Below, piece by piece: positions 1 to 12,364 of a DNA stretch of 64,000 bases. Source of the DNA: Suillus spraguei (Eukaryota; Basidiomycota; Agaricomycetes; Boletales; Suillaceae); the NCBI GenBank assembly GCA_016800925.1, contig JABCPU010000160.1:62001-126000 (forward strand), in the 5' to 3' direction. Position 1 is the stretch's first letter. Every line of letters starts with the position of its first letter. The notes under the pieces are model-generated. The model ran no database searches, was not told where the DNA came from, and saw nothing but the letters and a program-made list of their open reading frames with translations. A program made the translations under genes and the position numbers.

Positions 1-562
1 TAACATACGGTATTTGGGGCGATGGTGAGTGGAAAGAGCTTGATGAACCAATTCCAATATAGCGTAAGGAGATAACGCGAAACCAAAGATCTTATTTTCA
101 AAGTTCAGTATGACAGCAAAAGAACACTCAATGGAACAGTACCCACTCATCTACACCTTTATAGGAATACTTTTTGAGGTTTTTGAGTGCTGGCAGTGAG
201 AGGTAACCCATAGAAAAAATCCCACTCTGCCACATAAAATTATGTATTATGGTGTGTGCAGCAATAGTGCAACAAGGACTACATGCGCTAGTGACGAGTA
301 CAGAGCATTACGACGTGTGCGAGTAGTAGCCATAGTATGGACCGGGCGCTGCTTGTAATTCTCGTTTGCTAAACACAAAGTCAACGCGTGAAACGAGGAA
401 GCAGTCTATAGCCTGAATGTTGTGTTTGCGAAACGCGTCGATTATGTACCGTAGATAAGACCAGGTATGTAAGGTGCAAAGTAGGCGACAGTCACGGTCA
501 CGGTCACAACGAGCACAACGAGCCATTAAGATATTTACCTGGACAAAGAGAAAATGGGGTCA
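1..562. other. no gene recognised
   Basis: No open frame here shows recognisable motifs or a plausible exon chain. The only local pattern is a short run of 6-bp GTCACG-like repeats near 492-510. It looks like non-coding or decayed sequence. Confidence 0.4.
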
Positions 563-830
563 GTTGCGGCAATGGCGAAGATTTCCAGAAAATCACAAGC
601 ACCCGTAGGACCGTGTTTTTTTTTCGAGAAAACCCTTTCAGTTTCAGCACATGCCTACTTACTGTTTAAGCGATTTTATGCAGTAATTTCGGTACTGACA
701 AAGCGACATTTTAGAATTGATAGAGTCATCGAAGAACTTTTTGAAACTCAGCACATGCCTAGAATGGTAGCTACTGATATCTGGCCCGGCCCAGGGGCAG
801 CTTAATTGTAAACGGTCCCTTGCCATGACT
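563..830 (+). repeat. dispersed repeat R, copy 1
   Basis: This stretch is similar to 7334-7625 and 13858-14045. Shared blocks in order are a GCGGCAA..GATTTC start, a first CAGCACATGCCTA motif, a central block around TTTCGGTACTGACAAA with ATTTTAGAAT, a second copy of the motif (AAACTCAGCACATGCCTAG, then AATGGTA), and a tail with GGCAGCTT and ACGGTCCCTTGCC that is also in copy 2. The other two copies sit directly upstream of genes. No recognisable gene follows this one. Confidence 0.75.
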
Positions 831-3629
831 ATTATACTTCTGGCGCACGTCTACACCGGTTCCATGACAGACTGTCATAGAAAGTTAGGCCCCATCGACA
901 ATGTGGGAACTCTGTAACAAGTAACATCATAGTGTGATTGATGTGTACACGAATCCTCTTTACATACTAGTACTAGTGCGCCGCAAATCCCGGATTTTTT
1001 GTTTGTTTATTCGTTAAGAACCAAATAAAATAAAGGACATAAAAGAAACGTCACGTCTATCCGAATCTCCCATCGATCCAAACTTGACAATACCTGCGTC
1101 TGCTGTCCGCTTTCCAACCACCCCGGCCGCATCGGGTGTCCATTCGCACCATTATGCTCTCCATGCTACCATTGAGCTCTTCGCCGCTTCCAGCCACAAT
1201 GTCTATTCCTCGGAATAGATTCTAATCCTAATCGTCTTCACCCGCAGGGGAGAACAGATTTCTACTTGCGTGGGCCACGAACACTGAATAGCGACAGTGT
1301 TTTAGTGGGGTTGGGCCAGGTTTCGATGGTGATCTTCCATGTGCGCCTCGGCGTGCACTCTGGGTCACGCACAGATCTCCACTAGAGATTGATCTACCCG
1401 GTGTCGCTCTAGGAATACTCATAATCCCGTCTTACACCTAGACCAAACCTCTCGTGTCTCATATTCTGCAAGTCAACGCACGTATTTCTCCAGCGGTAAG
1501 AGTCTTTGACTCTTAGTACCCCGGCGTCTTTTGGCATTTTTTTGCCCGCCGAGAGCAGTGTTGTTTTCTTAGTTGTCCTTGGGACCGGGAAAATGTACAC
1601 AGGCTCTGAAGCGCCGACAAGCGCAGCAAATGGCTTGGCTTCGTGGTGATCTGCGACGTGGAACATAGTTTGGATTGCACTTGGTTGTGGATGTGGTACG
1701 TACAGGAAAGTGCTACTAATGATTGCTTTGGTTAGAGTGTCGCGGGTCCAGTTCTGTCTACGTCCCTGCAGTGTCGGCTCCCCTACCCTACATGTCAGAG
1801 ACATGCTAAGGAGTCACTGCGTGCAATTAGCCTAGTCCCATGCTCGCATGCTTTTGGGAATTCCCTGTGATCATACTGAGGGCCCTCAGGTCAAATTGGA
1901 GGCTGTTTGCTCGAAGCCGGCCAAGACTAGATCTGTCGAATGTGCTGCTGCTTTTTCATCCGTCCTTCAATATACTGGTCTGTTCCTCGTAGCCATGTCC
2001 GGTCCCCGCATCATGAACTACTCGGGATCCCCCATTGACAGATTCAGCTGGTCGATCCCATCTTATTTTGTGCTTTAGTCGTGGGTTTGGCTCATCGCTG
2101 AAAGTTTACCGTCAGCTCGCTGCATCACCTCTCCTACGGGAGGGGTGATAGAGATTTACTCTCAAGTCAGCGGTGATGGGATGGCCGGCGTCATGTCCAC
2201 TTCCCAGGCGACAGAATTGACGTACTGGACGGGTAGATCTAGAAGGGTTATGTTCATGACGGGTGAAGAGCTCATCGAAGCTGTGGCTGCCTTGGTTTAC
2301 TGCGACCGGTACACGAACAAGTAGGCGATTGGAAAGTTGCTAGCCAGTGCGTTCCAGACTACGAGCGACGGCAGGGCAGTAATAGGCCCTAAAGGTAACC
2401 GGAGATGACACTGATGTCGTGTCATGGGTGATGAACATCGTGCGAGTGTGGATGGATGGTCCGAGTTGTGTGAACAATGATGATGGTCCGAGTGGTGCAA
2501 ACGACGAGGATAGTCAGTTGTGGGACAATGAGGGTAGTCCAATGGAGCGGTGGCGAGGCGAACGCACGTATGCCACCCTTGCTGCGCGGAGCGCACTTGG
2601 GATTGGTCCATAGCGGGGAAAGCCTCTGGCTTCAAAAGTGGGTTGCAGCCTCCTTGATAGGGCTGCAGTGGGTTGGCGTCAGAGAGGAATCTGAAATCCT
2701 CCAAATTTTTCCACCTTACCGTCTTCGTGACGGTTATTATTTATCTGCGGCATTCTGGTTGTACCGTTCTTTATACATAGCTGTTTGACACTGTGGATGG
2801 TAGCTCTAGTGAAATTCAGTGGGCGAAATCATACGATAATAGTCAATAGTCTGAAACCAAGAGTATTATGTATCCTGACTCAGAGTCCCGACATTCAGAC
2901 CCAGGTAATGAAAGCACTGGAATACATTAGTTAATGAACTTATAGCGAACAGTAATTAGTAGCATAGTATGGGGGCACCAGCGAGATTTGAGAGCACAGG
3001 CACAGCCTAACAAGATAATGAGACCCCAGGGGGACCAGAAAACTGTGTATTAAAGTTCAAGTCAGTACTGTTCAAGTTAGGCGAAGAAGGTATGGTGGTT
3101 GAGATACCGAGTATTCGACACCACTTTGGACGATATACATAATAAGAATAGTACTTTGCGCTGGGAATGAGAAAAAAATGTGATGGTGCGGAACCTGCTG
3201 CCTCTGAGTCTGACGAGGGCCAAGGCCTTCTAGTGTCCAGTTCTAGCACCTCATCCCTCCCTCCAACACCCAACTTCATCAGTCGCTCGTCAACTTGTTA
3301 ATTAACGTGACTTGTGAGTTTAAATTCCTTTCTGGCATATTCTTGCTTTGCTGACAATTCATCCCTAGCAAGCGCAGGAACTACGACACCATCAACCACG
3401 TAGTCGTTTCCTGTATCATCAACCACACGCTCTCCTCCTGTGCTCTCTTCGTTGCATACGATGTCGAGCAGCTTAGCCCCACATCCCTTTCTCACAACCG
3501 CCATCTGCGTCCTCACCGCATTCTCTTTACTTCCTGTTCCCACCTGCTGCTTCGTCATCCCTCGATTTATACCTAGAACCACCATCTAGCACGATACATT
3601 CTCCCACCCACACCCGTGTAGACACGACC
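831..3629. other. no gene recognised
   Basis: Several short open frames occur on both strands, but none has a familiar domain, a convincing intron pattern or a partner exon. A mildly repetitive stretch with GGTCCGAG and GGTAGTCC-like words lies near 2450-2540. It looks intergenic or strongly decayed. Confidence 0.35.
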
Positions 3630-5420
3630 TCCGTACTCTCCGGTTCTAAGCCTGCTAAATCCGATTTTTCCATCGAAAATCACGTCACAAGAACTCCTTC
3701 ACCCAATACTAATGGTTATGAAAATCCTTCTGACAGCCACCTTTTACTTCAAGTCAACGGTGATGTCCCCAAGATTAAACTTGTCCAAGATGGCTTGGTC
3801 AATCCCCGTCCATTCAAATTCGGACCCGCCAAATTGGCTAGTTCTCTGGACCCGAAGAATCTCGATACCCTCGAGGCGTTGGGGGGTATTGACGGCCCTC
3901 TTGACGGCTTAGGAACTGATCGTTCTTGGGGTTTCACACCAGTCGACACTCCAGACAACAGATCATGTGCAGGAGTAGGCGCTTCTCGAAGGCATAACCG
4001 CGAACCTTAGTCCGACGTCCCCGCACCACAAGGTCACGCTGAGGTTGAAGTTGCCGACGACCCTCATTCGGAGTCAATGATGTTCTTCCCCATCGAATCA
4101 GCCAAAGTCTACTTGCTCTCATGTGGCTTGCCTTGCAAGATAAATTTTATCTACTAAATCTGTCCAACTCAAACTTCACTCTACTTGTGTTTTTTGTCTA
4201 TTGCAGCAATTGTTTCACTCACACTTGGCTTGTTTCAAGATCTTGGGACGCCTTAGCCCGCCGGCCAACCCCCAGTGGATTGGGTGTTACCATTATGATT
4301 GCGGTGCTTATCGTGGTAAGTTAGCTACGCTTCCTTTTTTCATTCAACGTTTAATTTTTCACAGGTTGTCATTGGCTCGATAAATGATTGGCAAAAAGAG
4401 CAGCAATTCAAGGTCGTCAACGAGAAAAAGGAAGAACGTGGGGTCAAAGTTATCCGCAACGGCATCGAACGTCTCATTGATATAAAAGTAAGTTTGTTCT
4501 CATTCAATTCAGCGCCTTCTCATCTCACTTTTCTGTGCACACAGGAAGTCGTAGTCGGCGACATAGCGTTATCAGAACATAGGGAAATTGTCCCCTGCAA
4601 CGGCATCTTCTTAGCTGAGCACAACGTCATGTATGACGAATCAGCAGCAACTAGCGAGTCGGATGCTATCAAAAAGGCGTCCTGTACACATTGTCTAGCG
4701 CTGAAGCAAGCATGTGGTGCCCTCTGAGGGGAGCACGTATCTACACCACGGATTGTTTTGTCGTCAGCGGTAGCAAGGTTTTGGAAGACGATGGTAGCTG
4801 CGTTGTCGTTGCAGTTGGCACGAAGAGCTTCAACGGCAGGATCATGATGGGTACGTATCTCTCTTTGCTCGCCGACATCCCAGTCAAACCCAACTCTATT
4901 AGCTCTCAGGACGGAGACTGAACACACCCCGCTTCAGTTGAAACTCAATGTTTTAGCTGAATTCATCGCGAAGCTTGGAAGCATTGCCGGCATCGTTATC
5001 TTTTTCGCTCTGATGATCAGATCATCATACAACTCGCTATAGGCTCGCCTGCCAGGTGACGAACCTCAGCTGTGGCATTTGCATCTCTAACTAATGTACT
5101 ACAGGTCTGCCCACCAAAATTGCATGACGTTCGTTCAGGTTCTTATCATCTCGGTCACCTTGGTCGTAGTTGCCGTTCCAGAAGGTGAAGGCTCTACTTT
5201 TACGTCAATCGTGCTGCGTCTCAACAAGCGTGTCTATATTAGGACTTACATTGACTGTGACTCTTGCTTTAGCATTCTCCACCAAAAGGATGACGGCAGA
5301 AAACCTCCTGGTGCCAGTCTTAGGCTCTTGTGAGACGATGGGCAATTCCTTTGTCATCTGCATCGACAAGACCGGTACGCTCACTTGTAATGTTCTGCCC
5401 GCGGTCGCAGTAAGCGCGTT
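3630..5420 (+). pseudogene. PMC1-type Ca2+ P-type ATPase, 5' fragment, decayed
   Basis: Translated pieces in three shifting frames match the N-terminal half of a fungal vacuolar or plasma-membrane Ca2+-ATPase. In order they are the N-terminal PFKFGPAKLASSLDPKNLDT segment (about 3810-3920), membrane segment AIVSLTLGLFQDLG (4204-4245), GSINDWQKEQQFK with KKEERGVKVIRNG (about 4371-4470), the actuator domain with EVVVGDIAL and the DESAATSES loop (4544-4670), VSGSKV..VGTKSFNGRIMM, helix M3 (about 4950-5030), M4 ending VAVPEG (5130-5190) and the phosphorylation site IDKTGTLT (about 5362-5385). Several GT-AG introns are still visible, so this is a decayed gene and not a retrocopy. Frameshifts fall near 4000, 4735 and 5190. 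The nucleotide-binding domain and C-terminal membrane half were not found downstream, so it cannot make a working pump. Confidence 0.8.
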
Positions 5421-7333
5421 AGTCCGAGGGTGGCTGGATGACGAGGTGGATCGTGGGCTTGTAGTATCCGCCTGTGTTGATGACCTGTGGCAGGACATCA
5501 GGACCGCGGATATCACTGCAGTTCATTACGGGAGTACCAAACCGTTGTCAATGTATCGGATCCACTTCCATTTGCCGTCGGAATCAAAGTTTTTTTTTAA
5601 TCTTGCTCAAAAAACAGGTCAAATGGAACTTGACCTTGACTTCTTCCTTGAATTGTCTACAGTTGGACCAAATCTTGCGAGGGCGTGTTGCCGAAGTACT
5701 GGTATCAATCTCAAAGATGAAGGCAAACGTTCCGCTTCACGTGAAAAATCGAAGTTTTAATGGGAGTTTGGTTCCAGGACACCATCTACGCTATTTTATG
5801 TGCACGGGGTCAGGTCATAACATTAGTGCGACCTAAAAAAAAAAATTCAATACACCCTGTTGGTACGTGCCCTCTCTTTAATATAAGGTCCTACCTTCAT
5901 ATATACTTGTCACAGATCTACAAATTCTCGTCAATACTGTTTATTCCCCGTCTATTATGAATTCGCCTACATCTGCACCGTGGATTCCGGTTTGTCTACC
6001 GAAGTTCAACCCTGCTGGTTTTGTCAACGCATATATGGGTTTTTTTACACCACCCTGACGCAGACCATAAATCTTATCAAAGAACAACACCCGAGAACAA
6101 TGGAGGTGCAGATATCACTAGTGCCAGCTGCGTTGCCGAAAACAGCCAAGGTGCCACGTCACGACACACAATCAGGCTCATAGAAGATTCTGGCATCGGA
6201 CTTGTATGCATTAGCGGCGGGGGAGAGTTCGAGACTGGTGTGCTAGACTGTTTTCCTTGGTACAATCATGTTGCTGATATTGACCCCAGAAATTGAATGA
6301 TGATGGATCCCTCGATGCACTAGCCAGAGTTGTAGACTCCGGGAAAACAAGGTACTTTGCCTCCTAGCTGGCAATACCTGGATTGTGTCACTTTGTTCAT
6401 AAGTGGAGGCGCATGTTCAAATTACCTTTCTGGCTTTTGAGGAGCCTTATGATGCGAAGCAAAGGTAATCGATCTGAGAACTCTTCATTTGCAACGCATT
6501 CAAGCATATAAAATAGGATTGTCACATTGTACCAGATCGTACATGACGCGATACATTCAAAATCTGGGCAAACAGGATCCCTCAAGCTGCAATATATTCG
6601 TACGGAGAAGGAAATAGTTATGGCTTGGGTAAGTATTTGGCTGCTCAATACCACTTGGTCTGACCTTATAGCTTCAGATGACGCAACCGTTCGAATTGTA
6701 TGTGGTTTTATCGTCACGGTTACCCAAGGCTGATTTTAATTTTAGTGGATGGACGTACCGATGAGACGATGGCCCCTTCAAATTTATCGTTCATTCACGT
6801 TGAGTCGTCGAGTGTTCATTTCTATGAATTCTTTTCGTGAATCTGGCCCCATCAGAAACATGTTAACTTTATTCTGACTTGCGCGTGTCAGCGTGTCTTA
6901 CATAACTTCATGACAGACTAGCAGCGTGGGTGGCATGATTCAATACTCTGAGTCGGTACTTTAGCTCACTCAGCTGCTAGTGCTAGCCCTTCTTTAGACG
7001 AACTTGCTCAGAAAACTAATGCGTTTCTCTGGCATCACAGTACTATCACACAATGGTGCTGACGAGGTACCCGGCTGAAAACATCGATTAAATGCTGCCA
7101 GCCTTCGGACAGACTGCAGTTTAACAATACCAGCCTCCCTCAACTCTACAATCATGTTTAGTGGAAGGGTCGCTGCCCATTCCATACTCCTTTGCTTCCT
7201 GATGAAATCCGAACGACAGTCGCGATGAAGAGCCACTAATTTCATTTCCATCGGTGAAGTCCCAAGTGTCATCACAGCGCGATCTAAATAAGCGTACGTT
7301 TACACTTGCATCTTCGTTCAATCTGGCGTAGTA
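5421..7333. other. no gene recognised
   Basis: Short open frames occur at 5474-5836, 5980-6296, 6397-6717 (- strand) and 6994-7275 (- strand), but none shows family motifs or can be chained into a gene. The missing C-terminal half of the ATPase was looked for here and not found. Confidence 0.35.
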
Positions 7334-7625
7334 CTCCAGTGTATTGCGGCAAAGATTTCTAGAAGATCACAGCCACCCGTGGGACCGTGACTAAGGCTTT
7401 GAAACTAAGCACATACCTAGAATGGTAACTAGTGTTTAAGCGATTTTTCATAGTACTACTGAAAAACATCATTTTAGAATTAACCAAGGCTGAATGTTGG
7501 GGTCATATCGAAGTACCCTTTGAGACTCAGCACATACCTATAATGGTAACTACGGGTATCATCCATGCACCGAGGCCATCAATCGGCAGCTTCAGTCAAT
7601 AATAAGGGGGACGGTCCCTTGCCTG
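7334..7625 (+). repeat. dispersed repeat R, copy 2 (upstream of the SNF2-like gene)
   Basis: Same block order as copy 1. It starts at TTGCGGCAAAGATTTC and ends at ACGGTCCCTTGCC. The AGCACATACCTAGAATGG motif appears twice, about 110 bp apart, with GTTTAAGCGATTTT and CATTTTAGAATT between. It ends about 130 bp before the ATG of the 7757-12364 gene, so it occupies that gene's proximal promoter position. A CATAAAAG sequence near 7717 could be a weak TATA element. Confidence 0.75.
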
Positions 7626-7756
7626 CCGAATGCTACGTGTCGTTTACACTGTAGGCGAGTGCCATTATCAGCGCGTCCCGAACAGTAGACGAGGATGTAC
7701 CGTAAATGTGGGAAGCATAAAAGAGCCTTGCGATATGTTGATCTAACCAGCCTAAA

Positions 7757-10700
7757 ATGCCCACCATTCCGTACCCTCTTGCTCTCATTCAACTCTCGAT
7801 TGCTGATTCGACACTGCCATGGTCCAATCCAGTATGGCAGTCTCTTACGAACGTTCTCGGCGACCCGTGGGCGTACAACCATGGTGGGGATAAGTCTGCA
7901 GCAGCAACGCATGTCGATGAATGGACAGTGGGCAAGGCTCAGGCAGTCGAAGCCTTCATAAACAATTGTAAATCAGCGCAGGATCCTACTCTCCACTATG
8001 GTATCAAACGGAAAGATAATGATCATGAAGGTCGTTCCTCTTGGAATATTTGGGTGAAGACATCGTGGGCTAAATGGAAAATCAACACGTTGATCGATAA
8101 CATCTTTCAAGAAAGTGGTTGCGAACCTCACGATGTTATGGCTCGGCTGAACTGCAAGAGTGCGGATGATGTGAGTCATGCGCCAATCTATTCATCTCAT
8201 AACATGATATAGTGATATAGTTTCCAACGATGGAAGCTGCACAGATAAAACAGGTTGTTGCCATCAAATTGGCTGATGTTCTGTTCGGTGACGATGCTTT
8301 CACCCACGGATCTTTCATTGTGGCGCCCATCATGACATTTGTCACCACATTGTTAGCATCGACGTGGAATAGGTATAGGAAGGTTCTCAAAAGACAGACA
8401 ATCAGTATCGACAAGAAGACCCGGAAGGTGGAAGAAGAGTGGCGAGGTAAGCTGCGTGGGTTGGTCGACTGGGGCGGGAACTAACCGTAGTGCAGCCATG
8501 ACAGCCACAGATGCAAAGCCCACGATAGCCAGCATCCGCACCTATCTAAAGAAACTAGAAGCTTTGGTCACACTTCTTAGCGTGTTCAAGGACCAGAAAA
8601 CGGTCGAGAACCTCAGTTCGCGCCGTGAACAGGTCGAAACATTGCTGGCCGCTGCCAAGAAAGACTCCACTAAAGCAGAATCGGTGGCACGTTAGTGGGC
8701 CAGTATTTGATTGACATGTGCAATAGCTGAACGTAGTCTTTAGGGTTACCCAAATCTCTTCGGGATGCGCTTGACAGATTGGCCACCGAAGAGGAAGTAA
8801 AGGAGCTCGAGCTTCTCATTGAGACTACGCTAGCTGCGATGGTACCGATCGAAGGTGACAAGGTGGTGATAGACTTTGCGGAGAATATAGATGTGGGCAG
8901 CTGGAAGAGTGGTGTTGAAGAATACGACACGCGCAGCGAGGATGAGCTATGGGAGGACCTAGGCCTACCAGAGAAGAAATTGCCTTTTTTCCAGACCAGA
9001 TCGGATCCAGACGCGGCCGTTGACCCGTGGAGCGAAGAAGGTCAGCAGTGGCTTGATAATCCAGCAAGTCCGGCCCAGAACCTGGCGCCTCGGTGGCATC
9101 AACTAGTTGGCATCCTAAGGCTGATTGACAGGGCGCTGGATGGTAGACCAGTGATGCTGATGGATGGCGTTGGGGTTGGGAAGACCATGCAGGCTGTTGG
9201 TCTGATCGCATGCCTTGCTCACTATAGGGAACATTACAGGAAGCACTGCAAGTTCCCTGGAAAATTTGGTACGCAATACGGTAGTCAGGACAGCTATATG
9301 CACTGACGTGTGCTCACAGCCCAGCGACTCTGCAAGAAGACTGGCGGTAACATTCCAGACTTGCCCACCGTAATAATGAGTCCACCAAATTTACACCATC
9401 AATGGATGAGTGAAATGCAACGGTATCTAAGGCGGGCGACGTTTGATGTTCTTCCCTATACGGGAAAACATACCGCACGGTCACAGTGGTGGACGATAGC
9501 TTGGACTAAATGCCAGCAGCCTCCAATACGACGCATCATCTTGGCCACAACAAATGTAAGCGACTGCTGCGGGTGATTAGCATGATCAAAATTGACTACG
9601 ATGTTGTTCAGGCAGCGCAAGACGATGCAGCGACAGTTTTCATTCAGGGCGACAGAGATAGCTACGGGCAGCCGATGCATAGCCCTCGTTTTGAACGGAT
9701 TAGCCCTAGTACCCTCTTTGGCCATGAATACATTGCGAGTATCATTGACGAAGGTCACATCTTACGCAATATCAACCTGGCACATACTGCAGCTCGCGCA
9801 CTTCAAGGGAAATCTCACTCGACTGTGATGATGACTGCGACGCCTGTCACCACAAAACCTGCGGTAAGCCAGCCTTAAACGCCATCAATAAACTGACGTT
9901 ACTGACTTTGTGGTTGTTGCCTTTGATGGACACTAGGACCTTTGGAATATGGGCCTCCTGCTTGGCATCGAGCAGTTCAAGGATATAACGCAGCTCAAGA
10001 CCATGAACCGAGAATTGACAACTGCTCAGCGGAGGGATCGTAAGGCGCAGAGGGAGGCAGGGGTTGAGGGATCAATCCTGCGAGCTGTCTTTGTAGGCAA
10101 TCATAACCCAGAAGCTACCCAAGAAGAATATTTGCCTGTAATGAAGAAATGGATGGGACGGATGCGGGAGTGGTTCTCCCCTGCCGTCATTCTTCGCACC
10201 ATAGACTCCACTGACAATGCAGGAAAAAAGATCCTGGGCCTCCCTCCCTATCATGACCACGCCTTGAAGATCAAGTTACTTGACTGGGAGATGGAGAATC
10301 TGCGGAATATTGCGCGCGGATACCTAGACGAATGTCCCATTGTGGGGATGAGCAAGGTGAAGCCAATTATTCCTGCTGCGCTATTGGGCTATTATCTGAA
10401 GTGTGAACATTATTCGCAGAATTTCTATGTTGAATTTAGGCGGTCCATCCTTCACCCGCATATGAACCCAAGCGAGGAGCGGTCGTGGGCAAGACCGAAG
10501 TCCCTGGAGGAATGGGACGCCAGCCCTAACACCAAAAGTATGAAATTGGACGTGTTAGCCCTACTTATTAAGCACCATCTGGAGTCCGACGGTCGCCAGC
10601 CACTGATGATAGATGAAAGCGGTCGCCGCCTGGTTCCTAACCCGACTTTCGCAGTTGGCAATACCAAACCAGACCAGCCAGACCGAATCATAATATTTTC

Positions 10701-12364
10701 AGCTTTTGTCACCTCCAATCAGGCCATCTTAGATGTAAGTTCCATGGTCGACCACAGCAGTGGATTGATTCAATATCCTCATCCAGATCTTGGACCTTCA
10801 CGGCATACACGCACTGGAACTTAATGGCCAGACCCCCATGAAGAAGCGCAAGGAGACACTGGATAAGTTTCGGTCATCTACACGGCCTGACGGAGTACGC
10901 GTCTTGATTTTGTCAGGCGTAGGCATGGTAGGGTTAAATATGGCCTGTGCTAATATCATGGTAGTCATGGTGGGTGTATTTTCTTGGGTACTTGTGTTTT
11001 AGATGTAACTCATCGTTATGACAGGATACCCTTTGGTCAGAGCAGGATGATCGCCAGTTGCGTGGGCAGATCTACCGTCACCCTCAGGCTAAAGAGGTGC
11101 ACGTTTACCGAGCTATTGCCTTGAAGACTGCCGATGTCTTTTTAAATAATATTTCATTCTCAAAGGGCGCAATGCACGAGGCATTTATTGGAGCTGACAA
11201 GGAATTTCGTAAGGGTCTGCTATGACTACATGGGGAGTCTTGGCTGACGGGCATTTTGCAGGGTGCATGTTTGACGATGACGGTAGCGCCGTGGGAGATT
11301 TAATCTCCGTTGACGCGTCAACACTGAAGTTGGATGACTCCACTGATGGTGACGACACCATGAACAAAGCTGGCAAAAACAAGGCCCGTTCCAAAGTCAC
11401 CTCCAAGACCTCACTATCTCCTACAAGACCCGCCACGAAGCGCAAGGGTAAGGGAAGCAAGGTAAAATCCATAGCGGTTGATATCGATGATGAGTCTGGG
11501 GACACCTTACACACGCGTCGCAAGGTCATGGAGCTGCCAGCGCAACCCGTCACCACAAGCAATGAGGTGCCCCGTGCAACTAGCCCAGCCATAGCGCCTG
11601 CCCAGTCTCAGGGTGAGATTCAGTTGCCGGACCTGTCGTCCGCATTGCAGGACAGCTCAGCAGTCTCGAAGTTCAGGGATGATCAAGATAATTTATTATT
11701 TTCTAGTCCGCCTCCTCGATCCCCTCAACCATCCCCTCCCCCCCATCTCTCCCATCCCTCACCTTCATCCATCGGCCACCTTGGTACAACTCCAGCTCAC
11801 ACTCCTGCTGTTACTCCCACCCCTGTGGTTCAGTCAGATCAACCTGCGGGCGTCCAGCATGGCCACCTGCATTGTGCTGTTGAGAAGGAATTGAACGATT
11901 GTGGCCATGAGATGGACTGTAATGATAGCGGCAACTACAGCTGGAATGACAGTAGCGAGCACAGCAGCCGCTTGACTGTAGAGCAGCTGCCCTGGAAAGT
12001 TCGTAGCCCCTGTACAACTTTTGATAACCTCTTCAACAAGAAGCGTCCGGCGTTGTGCTCTGGGGCTCCTGTGATACCATCGGCTGTGAGGTCACCTTTC
12101 GCATGTGCGGAAGCCAGCGGGAACCCGGGTGAGTCTGTGGACAATCAGCGCCCCCGCCCCCGCCCTCGCATACCAAAACCTGACCCTTCATCAGGGAAGT
12201 GGAGCAGTGCTCATATTGACGAACTCCAGCCAGCTCAGACTACTAGTCGTTCTCGTGCACCAGGGCAGACCTTCAACCCTGTCCAATTGAGCCCAGGTCC
12301 TGCTCCTCATACTGCCATGTTTTCCTCCAACGACCGCATGCAACAACAGCGGTCTCGCAGATAG
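7757..12364 (+). CDS. SNF2-like DEAD-box-superfamily helicase/ATPase, 1373 aa, ten exons
   Basis: Ten exons join without any stop: 7757-8170, 8221-8446, 8496-8690, 8744-9268, 9320-9555, 9612-9863, 9937-10734, 10787-10969, 11025-11214 and 11262-12364. The total is 4122 nt, divisible by three. All introns are GT-AG, 47-73 bp. Motif I reads DGVGVGKT (about residues 419-426), motif II DEGH (578-581) and motif III MTATP (606-610). The C-terminal helicase half has IIIFSAFV (exon 7), VLILSGVGMVGLNMA (exon 8) and QLRGQIYRHPQ (about 954-964, a motif VI variant). The roughly 360-residue tail is Ser/Pro-rich with basic clusters, as in nuclear proteins. SNF2 proteins are ATP-driven DNA translocases, but the D-E-x-G-x-G-K-T form of motif I is changed here. 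The exact role is unknown. The start was chosen because AAAATGC gives a good context and an open exon. Confidence 0.85.

Noticed and set aside
2297..2704. His-rich 135-aa frame on the - strand
   Set aside because: No domain and no exon partners; reflects local repeats on the other strand.
11222..12364. separate 380-aa gene starting at 11222
   Set aside because: It is the last exon of the SNF2-like gene. A 47-bp GT-AG intron (11215-11261) with a CTGAC site joins it in frame to the helicase exon, and its first 13 codons are intron.
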